Source: Nitrospina sp.
GTDB taxonomy: Bacteria; Nitrospinota; Nitrospinia; Nitrospinales; VA-1
Length of the DNA stretch: 64,000 nt
Assembly (NCBI GenBank): GCA_018673915.1
Contig: JABHBK010000058.1
Coordinates: forward strand, 1-64,000
Direction of reading: 5' to 3'
Below are positions 57,101-64,000 of this stretch, in pieces (positions within the stretch are counted from its first letter, which is position 1; each line of letters starts with the position of its first letter). Both the position numbers and the translations under genes were made by a program. Under the pieces are notes generated by a model. The model saw only the letters and a list, made by a program, of their open reading frames with translations. It was not told the DNA's origin and searched no databases.

Positions 57101-59304
57101 TGAACACGCAAAACTTCAAATTCATTTTATCCTTCGTATTTTTGACATTTTTTTTAATTCTTTCTTCCGGAGTTTCAGGGTGGTTTGATGGTCTTCCCTG
57201 GAGCAACACGGTGGAAACGCTCACCCTCATCATTTTTATCCCCTGTCTTTTCATCATAGGGCGGCACTTTCTGTCAACCAAGTCCAGCGTAATCTTCCTT
57301 GCAACATTGCTAATTTTGAAACTAACTCTCCATTTGGGAGCACCATTAAGCGGATGGAAGGTGAGAGTTGCTCCAAATTTAAAGGGATTGGAAAATGGCG
57401 AACTCATCAAAACTTATTTCACCATTTGGGAAAATGACGTCTCGGCAATATTAAAAAAGGAGTGGGACGATAAAAAAGAATTTCCGATCGACTGGTTTAT
57501 ACCTTTGAGTGAGGAAAGTTCAACAACACCAACGAATATTGTTGCCGGTACCCTGGAGGAAAAGCTTGAAAAACTTTCGCTTTGGATGAATGTCGAAGGA
57601 GTTGTTCGCCTTCCTCAAGGAACACAACTTATCGTATTGGTGCAAGGCACAAAATTTGAGGAGCTAAATGCAGTCTCATTGGATGGGGAGAAGTTTTCTA
57701 TTCCAATTGTACACCAATTAGCAGAAGTCAAAGAACTGGACAAGCCTCCTTCTCCAGCAAGGTCCCGGGCAATTTCAGGAAAATTTAAGTACCTCGGTAA
57801 CAACTGGGCTTTCCATCCATTCTTGGTTGATCGGGATGGAAATATCAAATCGATATTTGAAAATGGCATTTCCTGGCAGGATGGTTCGGCCCTCGATCTG
57901 AACGATGGGGAGTTAGAAACTTACCTGTTCCTGGGAAAGTTGATCAATTACGGATTTTTAGTATTTCTATTAATCTGGTTTATCTGGTCTATACAACATT
58001 TATGGATTCAGAAAATTCTATCAACGCCTATAGTTATCTGCAGTCTACTGGGAGCTGTTCTACCTTGGTTTATGGCTTATTTTGCTTCGCTATTGTCTTT
58101 ATTTCGGCTGCCTTATCCTCTGAATCCCCAATACCTGGCAATCAGCATCTTTTTAGCAGGAGTTGGCATACTTGGTTTTTCTTATTGGCGACCTGAATTT
58201 TCTTTAGACAAAGAAAATAATTTGCATAAGAAAGTTTTTCTACTCTTTGCACCCGCCTTACTTTCTTATTTTACTTTTAGGTGGTGGCCTGACTTAGAAC
58301 ACATTTCCCTTTGGACCTTGAGAGACGATTGGACAACCTACCAAAATTTTTCCCGGGCAATCGTTATTGAAGGGCAATGGTTACAGGCAGGAGAACCTGT
58401 CTTACACACCCCTTCTCAATATAGATATATCGTAGCATTTTTTCATTGGCTGTTTGGTCCCTCTGCATTCTCGCAACGTTTTTCAGATATATGGTTTACG
58501 GTAGGAACCTCTATCATATTGGTCCATATGGCAATCAGGTTTGGTCTTTCTACCTTTATGGCTTTCTTGACGTCCTTACTATTTCTTTGTGTTGCTATTG
58601 GAGATCTAAACCATATTGGTGATGGATTAGCTGAATATGCTGCCATGTTTTTTGCAATGTTCGCGGGCTTTATACTTTTCAAATGGCCAACAAATTATAT
58701 TCGGGTTTTAATTGCTGGAAGTTTCGCAACCATTGGATTTTGGCTTCATCTGGACCGCATCGGAGTTGCAGGCGGAATGGCCTGTTTTTTAATAAACTCT
58801 AAAGAAGGAACCGTAGCGTTCGTATGGAAAAACTTTTTGCATGCAGTTCGAAGCAACTGGAAATTTTTTGCTGTCTATTTGACGACTTTAGGACTGGGAT
58901 TACTTGCCATTATTTTGAGAAATGGGTTTGTGGGTGGACATTTTGGATTCGTTTCTCCAGGTCACCCAAACTTTTCAGGAGACTTGTTATGGAGCAATTG
59001 GTATTTACTTCTTACTGGTGAACCCTGGCCCAATTTCCCCATCAATACTATGCTTTTAACATTGGTTCTATTGCCTGGAACTCTTCTCGGATTGATAGCG
59101 TTAATATGGCGCCCAAGACCATTGGCGAGGTTTCCTTTGAGCATCAGCATAATCCTGCTAGGGCTTCTATCGCCTTATTTATTTCTCCATATTTGGGGTT
59201 ATCCTCCCCGCTACAGCACGCAACTTTTGCCTTTGGCGGCCCTATCTTTAGGAATTATCTTTGGTAATTTTAGTAGTTCGGTGGGGACAAAAAAAAGGGC
59301 CTGA
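57101..59304 (+). CDS. Multi-TM PMT/GT39-like membrane protein (ORF call begins at 56932)
   Basis: MNTQNFKFILSFVFLTFF...; multiple TMs, ISLWTLRDDWTTYQNFSRAIVIEGQWLQAGEPVLHTPSQYRYIVAFFHWLFG. Confidence 0.7.
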
Positions 59305-59320
59305 AGCGCAATGCGCCTCA
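59289..59320 (-). terminator. Rho-independent terminator of the tRNA unit
   Basis: Minus strand TGAGGCGC-ATT-GCGCTTCA hairpin followed by GGCCC and T8. Confidence 0.75.
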
Positions 59321-59335
59321 AACCCATGCTACGAG

Positions 59336-59412
<77 letters not shown>

Positions 59413-59427
59413 GCGGTCGTTTTATTA

Positions 59428-59503
59428 TGGTAGGCGGAACAGGGCTCGAACCTGTGACCCCCGGCTTGTAAGGCCGGTGCTCTCCCAGCTGAGCTACCCG
59501 CCC
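59428..59503 (-). tRNA. tRNA-Val (anticodon TAC)
   Basis: 76 nt with encoded CCA; GGGCGGGTAGCTCAGCTGGGAGAGCACCGGCCTTACAAGCCGG... Confidence 0.95.
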
Positions 59504-59551
59504 TCAATTCAAATTCAAGAAGGGATTCTTCTCTCCATTAAGGAGGAAGGG

Positions 59552-59580
59552 AGTATATAAACGGGCACCACCCCTGTCAA
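59552..59580 (-). promoter_or_regulatory. Sigma-70 promoter for the tRNA-Val/tRNA-Asp unit
   Basis: Minus strand TTGACA - 17 bp - TATACT, about 49 bp upstream of the tRNA-Val 5' end. Confidence 0.85.
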
Positions 59581-59747
59581 GCGATTTTGTTTGCCGACTT
59601 TTCGTAAGCAAAATAGTGAACAGATTGATTTTAAAAAGATTGACACCTATCCCCCCTCACTATAAGATGCATTTAAAGGCTGAAAACAGGGTTTTTGGCC
59701 TCTTTTCAAACGTTTCTGTTTCCCGGAATATCCCCGATTGTTTCACC

Positions 59748-60194
59748 ATGATAGAAAAGATCATGGCTTCTCTCGAGAGCCTACCGACGGAAGACCTTCT
59801 CAATATCCGAAAAAACCTTGATGAATTGATCAAAGCAAAATATGACAGCGATCTCGGAAAAAGAAAAGGTAAACGAGCCAAGGTCAAAATTTCTGGGAAC
59901 GTGGAAATTGAACGGGAAAAAGAATTCTTTTTCAAATATCACAAAATCATCATTCAGGAAATGTCGGTCAACGGTTTAGTTTTTTCTATAAAAGGAACTA
60001 TCATTGATGGAGATATTTTATGTGTCTCTTTTAGAGTACCCTCGACCGGCGAGAAAAAAATTATAGATTGTCAGGCTGTGCGGGTGCAGGAAACAAAACC
60101 CGGAACAATCCCCGAGTACGAAGTCGCCGCTATTGCGGTTGGCAAAGATGCGGTAAAAGATTATAAAGATATGCTGAGAAAAAGAGGCCAGTAG
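59748..60194 (+). CDS. PilZ-like domain protein (ORF call begins at 59616)
   Basis: KRKGKRAKVKISGNVEIEREKEFFFKYHKIIIQEMSVNGLVFSIKGTIIDGDILCVSFRVPSTGEKKIIDCQAVRV; PilZ-like pattern but weak RxxxR. Confidence 0.6.
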   Translation: MIEKIMASLESLPTEDLLNIRKNLDELIKAKYDSDLGKRKGKRAKVKISGNVEIEREKEFFFKYHKIIIQEMSVNGLVFSIKGTIIDGDILCVSFRVPSTGEKKIIDCQAVRVQETKPGTIPEYEVAAIAVGKDAVKDYKDMLRKRGQ

Positions 60195-60217
60195 ATAGAG
60201 CCTAAAATACAAAAATT

Positions 60218-61636
60218 ATGACTCCCCCCAACATCATACTGGGACATCTCATTGAGCTGATCGGGAACGTTGCAGATGCGCACACAGTCGCCCTGTTCAT
60301 AATGGAGCCCAATGGAAAACACCTGGTCATGCGCGAACACTTTACCCTTAGCCAAAGTTTGGATAGAGGGGCAAAAATTCCCATTGGCAAAGGTCCTATT
60401 GGCTTGGTCGCACAAACACGCAAGTCTCAGTTGATCGAAAACTTTGACCAAAACACACGCTTTCTCGGTATTTACAAGAAAAATGAAGAACTAAAAAATT
60501 TTATTGCCCTTCCAGTAATTTATGGTGAAAAGGTTGCAGTCCTGGCAATAGATACCAAGGAGCGGTATCAATTCTCCATCAAACTGCAAAAAATTCTGGC
60601 TGAATTCACTCAACAGATTGCATGGATTCTTCAACCCGAGAATTCCGACATTTCTAACAAACTAATTCCAGGCCCATTTTTACAGGAGATCAGTTCTTAT
60701 TGCCGGTTTCTCGCCGAATCTCCTGACCGGTCATCCGTTGCGGACCGATTGACGCAGATACCTTCGTCCCTGATTCCCTGCACCGCTATCGCCACAATCT
60801 GGTTCGAAGACAACCAGCAAGAAGGAAGAATCATTGGGCACCGTGGATTTGCTCATGACCTTTCTGAAATCAAAGTGCTTTTTGGCAAGGGGCTGGTAGG
60901 TTCCTGTGCAAAAAACAGATCGGCTCTCCTTATGCAAATTCATGAAGGCCGGAAAACAGTACTATTTTCTGAGGAAGAAAAATCAGAAGACTTGCAATCC
61001 GTTGCGACCCTACCCATTCAACTCAACGACACACTATACGGAGTTCTTTTGATCGGTTCGTCAGAACCCAATGGGGTGACTCATGCGGATCTGGACAAAT
61101 TGGCACTTGTCGTTTCTGCCGCCGCCTCTGCTCTGTTCTGCACGGATACTAAAGACCGTTGGATTTATGACAAAAACCTGGATCCTGTTACCGGGGTTCC
61201 AAATCACCGGTTTTTGACGGAGTACCACCTTGCCGTGTCAGAAGAAGTTTTTCAGCCAGACCGAACCGTATTTTTTCTTACCTTCCACATCACTAACCTG
61301 ACAGAACTTTATGAAATACACGGTGTAGACCGAGGTGATTCATACCTTAAGCAAGTAATGGCCCTGTTTTCGAAAATGATCCCATCTCCCAAATTTGTTT
61401 TCCGTTTATCAGAAAACTGTTTTCTGATCATGCTTATGGATCGAAACGAAAAAGATGTGGATCACCTTAAATCAAAACTGAAACACTTATTTGAACACAA
61501 TCCTCTGAATATCAATGGTTCTCCTATTGAAGCTCAAACTCAATGGGGACTTTCTTCCTACCCACAGGAAGGGAGAGAACTATTCAGCCTCATAAACCTT
61601 TCACGCAAAAGTCTGACCCAGAAAGCGATGGCATGA
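60218..61636 (+). CDS. Tandem GAF protein with C-terminal degenerate GGDEF domain
   Basis: GAF regions (GKGPIGLVAQTRKSQLIENF; GKGLVGSCAKNRSALLM), then DPVTGVPNHRFLTEYH...FHITNLTELYEIHGVDRGDSYLKQV...RLSENCFLIML in place of GGDEF. Confidence 0.8.
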   Translation: MTPPNIILGHLIELIGNVADAHTVALFIMEPNGKHLVMREHFTLSQSLDRGAKIPIGKGPIGLVAQTRKSQLIENFDQNTRFLGIYKKNEELKNFIALPVIYGEKVAVLAIDTKERYQFSIKLQKILAEFTQQIAWILQPENSDISNKLIPGPFLQEISSYCRFLAESPDRSSVADRLTQIPSSLIPCTAIATIWFEDNQQEGRIIGHRGFAHDLSEIKVLFGKGLVGSCAKNRSALLMQIHEGRKTVLFSEEEKSEDLQSVATLPIQLNDTLYGVLLIGSSEPNGVTHADLDKLALVVSAAASALFCTDTKDRWIYDKNLDPVTGVPNHRFLTEYHLAVSEEVFQPDRTVFFLTFHITNLTELYEIHGVDRGDSYLKQVMALFSKMIPSPKFVFRLSENCFLIMLMDRNEKDVDHLKSKLKHLFEHNPLNINGSPIEAQTQWGLSSYPQEGRELFSLINLSRKSLTQKAMA

Positions 61637-62667
61637 TAAGAAAATTTTTCAACAATATATTCAGTTTGTTTTCTACTGATCTCGCTATGGATTTGGGAAC
61701 AGCAAACACTCTGGTTTACATTACGGAAAAAGGCATCGTATTGAACGAGCCCTCCGTAGTAGCGGTAAATGTAGATGACAACACAGTTGAAGCGGTTGGA
61801 ATAGAAGCAAAAAAAATGTTCGGCCGCACCCATTCAAGGGTCAATACCATTCGGCCTATGAAAGACGGTGTCATCGCAGACTTTGACGTGACCAACCGGA
61901 TGATTCAGTATTTTATTAAGAAAGTACTGAGCCAATATCGATTCTTCAAACCACGTATGGTTGTCGGCGTACCAACATGCATTACCCAGGTGGAAAAGAA
62001 GGCTTTGATTGACGCTTCCATAATGGCAGGAATCCGGGAAGTTCATTTGGTGGAGGAACCCATGGCCGCCGCCATCGGTGTAGGCATTCCTGTTCATCGA
62101 CCTGAAGGAAATATGGTCATCGACATTGGCGGGGGAACTACAGATGTCGCGGTCATTTCCCTGTCCGCCATTGCTTATGGGGAATCTGTACGCGTTGCAG
62201 GAGATGAAATCGATGAGTCTATTGTCCGCTTTATGCGTCTTCAGCATCATCTGAATATCGGAGTGTTCGAAGGCGAACGCGCTAAAAAGGAGATCGGCAG
62301 TGCCTTTCCCCAACCTGGCACTCTGACCACCGAAGTAAAAGGCTTGAATGTTAAAACTGGCGTCCCAATGTCTATCAATATTGGCGATGAAGAAATACGT
62401 GAAGCTCTGAAAGAGCCTCTTACTACTATCATTGCGGTCATTATGCGTGCTCTGGAGAAAATCCCCCCGGAACTTTCCGCCGATATTCACTCTAACGGAA
62501 TATACCTTACTGGAGGCGGTGCCCTCATACGTGGGCTAGATAAAATGATAGAAGAAAAAACCACTCTGAAAGTCTTTATTCCTGAAGACCCTCTTCTTAG
62601 CATCGTCAAGGGAGCGGGTGCGGTTCTCGATGATTTCCCCAATATGAAAAAAGTCTGTATCAACTGA
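61633..62667 (+). CDS. mreB: Rod shape-determining protein MreB
   Basis: MIRKFFNNIFSLFSTDLAMDLGTANTLVYITEKGIVLNEPSVVAVN...DIGGGTTDVAVISL; ATGA overlap with the upstream gene. Confidence 0.96.
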   Translation: MIRKFFNNIFSLFSTDLAMDLGTANTLVYITEKGIVLNEPSVVAVNVDDNTVEAVGIEAKKMFGRTHSRVNTIRPMKDGVIADFDVTNRMIQYFIKKVLSQYRFFKPRMVVGVPTCITQVEKKALIDASIMAGIREVHLVEEPMAAAIGVGIPVHRPEGNMVIDIGGGTTDVAVISLSAIAYGESVRVAGDEIDESIVRFMRLQHHLNIGVFEGERAKKEIGSAFPQPGTLTTEVKGLNVKTGVPMSINIGDEEIREALKEPLTTIIAVIMRALEKIPPELSADIHSNGIYLTGGGALIRGLDKMIEEKTTLKVFIPEDPLLSIVKGAGAVLDDFPNMKKVCIN

Positions 62668-62722
62668 TCAGGTTGAGGTAGAATTTTTCACTACACTTCC
62701 CCAAATATTTTATTGGTTTGTT

Positions 62723-63058
62723 ATGAATTCATCCGTAACCTCGGCTTGCCAGGAATGTGGAAACCCTGTAAGTACCCTGCCAACCATAATTGAATATAGG
62801 GGGGAAGAAATTTACCTGTTTGACCCAATAGTTTGTGAGCCCTGTCTGCATCGATTGTGCCAACGCCACTCAACGGATTGCGCCAATTGTGGAGGTTGCA
62901 TCCCGCCATTTTCACAGGTGGGAGTGTTAAAAGGAGAGGCTGGGCAAAGGCAGGTTGTCCACATGACCACTGCCTGTACAACTGTTGGGAGTGCATTTTA
63001 TGGATACTGGGGTAAAGGCGAGTTGAGAGATTTCGTGCAAATTGAAGCCTGCTCCTAA
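62723..63058 (+). CDS. Small Cys-rich (zinc-ribbon-like) hypothetical protein
   Basis: CQECG ... CEPCLHRLC ... CANCGGC cysteine pairs in 111 aa; intact ORF. Confidence 0.6.
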   Translation: MNSSVTSACQECGNPVSTLPTIIEYRGEEIYLFDPIVCEPCLHRLCQRHSTDCANCGGCIPPFSQVGVLKGEAGQRQVVHMTTACTTVGSAFYGYWGKGELRDFVQIEACS

Positions 63059-63152
63059 CCGGCCAGCGGCAGCTAGCCGTGGAGAAAATGATTGCGAATG
63101 GGGTATTGAGTCCGGTATGATCCAAAAAACTTAAATTCCCCGGATATCAGCT

Positions 63153-63443
63153 ATGCTAAAAGTTCATTTCGAAAAAGAAAACCGTACCATTCAGGTCGAG
63201 CCGGGAGAAAACCTCCGGCAAGCGGCAATCCGCAATAAATTCAGTGTTTACGCTAATATTCATAAAATTCTGAATTGTCGCGGCCGAGGTCTTTGCACCG
63301 CCTGCACTGTCCAGGTTATTGCTGGAAAGGTGGAACCCCGAAATGAGACTGAAACGGAAAAACTAGCCAAAAAGCCCGCAGACTTTCGCCTGGCCTGCCA
63401 AGTTACCGTCAACGATGATCTGGTTGTTAAAACCCACCCTTGA
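63153..63443 (+). CDS. 2Fe-2S ferredoxin
   Basis: CRGRGLCTACTVQV (Cx5Cx2C) plus distal FRLACQV. Confidence 0.9.
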   Translation: MLKVHFEKENRTIQVEPGENLRQAAIRNKFSVYANIHKILNCRGRGLCTACTVQVIAGKVEPRNETETEKLAKKPADFRLACQVTVNDDLVVKTHP

Positions 63444-63495
63444 AGCAATAGCCAAAACCATTTGACATCACCTCCCAAACATCACAAAATAATAC

Positions 63496-63957
63496 ATGTC
63501 CCCACTTGCACAAGAACAATTGGACGAAATTTGTCGTCATGCAGTGGAGGAGTATCCTTTTGAATGTTGTGGAATTGTTGTAGGCAAGCCCGACCATAAT
63601 AATGAAAATATTGTCTACCGGTGCACGAACATTCAAAACAAGCTTCATGAAAAAGATCCCGTAAATTATGTTCGGGATGCCCGCACTGCATACAATGTAA
63701 GTGCGTTGGAACTTCAGAAGCTTTTAAGCGCGGCGAGCTCGAAGGGTTTGATCTTCAAAGTTTTGTATCATTCTCATCCCGAGCATGACGCCTATTTTTC
63801 GGAAGAAGACACCAGAATGGCACTGTTTGATGGAGAAACTCCCATCTATCCAGATACCAGCTATCTGGTGGTTTCAGTTTATGATAAAAAAATCCGGGAC
63901 CAGGCCCTGTTTAGCTGGAATCCGGAAACAAAAACTTTCGAGCGGACTCTGGATTAA
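63496..63957 (+). CDS. JAMM/Mov34 (M67-type) metallopeptidase
   Basis: YPFECCGIVVG and HSHPEHDAYFSEED (HxHx7SxxD). Confidence 0.93.
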   Translation: MSPLAQEQLDEICRHAVEEYPFECCGIVVGKPDHNNENIVYRCTNIQNKLHEKDPVNYVRDARTAYNVSALELQKLLSAASSKGLIFKVLYHSHPEHDAYFSEEDTRMALFDGETPIYPDTSYLVVSVYDKKIRDQALFSWNPETKTFERTLD

Positions 63958-64000
63958 ATTTAGAGCACGTTATCGCAACATATTGTATCGAGGGAGAATT

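Noticed and set aside
59428-59503. Terminal G1-U72 pair in tRNA-Val as possible degeneration
   Set aside because: All arms and CCA are intact and a strong promoter is present; a wobble at the acceptor end is tolerable.
62721-63125. 134-aa minus-strand ORF
   Set aside because: Antisense of the Cys-rich small gene; the plus-strand version has meaningful CxxC pairs.

Overview
This is a gene-dense chromosomal window of about 64 kb with no rRNA, CRISPR array, IS element or prophage visible. Gene content and style suggest a Nitrospinota-like Gram-negative bacterium, but this is inference because no marker such as 16S is present. In order it holds: (1) the end of an MSHA-type type IV pilus biogenesis operon (PilM-PilN fusion tail, PilO/MshJ-like, PilP/MshK-like, secretin split by a frameshift at a G7 run, ExeA/MshM-like ATPase with a SPOR domain, TPR/MshN-like); (2) a reduced flagellar operon flgC-fliF-fliH-fliI-fliJ-motE-like, without flgB, fliE or fliG in their usual slots, preceded by a good sigma-54 promoter and next to a sigma-54 response regulator/histidine kinase pair; (3) a c-di-GMP signalling block (GGDEF, HDOD, HD-GYP); (4) B12-binding radical SAM proteins and a large glycosyltransferase/polysaccharide region; (5) the tesA/ybbA/ybbP module, an FGE-like protein, an MsrP-like molybdoenzyme and a DUF1566-like protein; (6) modABC with a ModE-like operator; (7) a complete tRNA-Val/tRNA-Asp unit with promoter and terminator; (8) a PilZ / GAF-degenerate GGDEF / mreB cluster lacking mreCD; (9) a small zinc-ribbon-like protein, a 2Fe-2S ferredoxin and a JAMM peptidase. 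The most notable observations are the G7 frameshift in the secretin, the missing fliE/fliG with an in-frame stop in the apparent fliH leader, the sigma-54 and ModE-like sites, a 23-bp perfect palindrome upstream of a radical SAM gene, and mreB translationally coupled to a degenerate GGDEF protein. No wholly new system is demonstrated; all identifications come from reading sequence motifs, not from searches.
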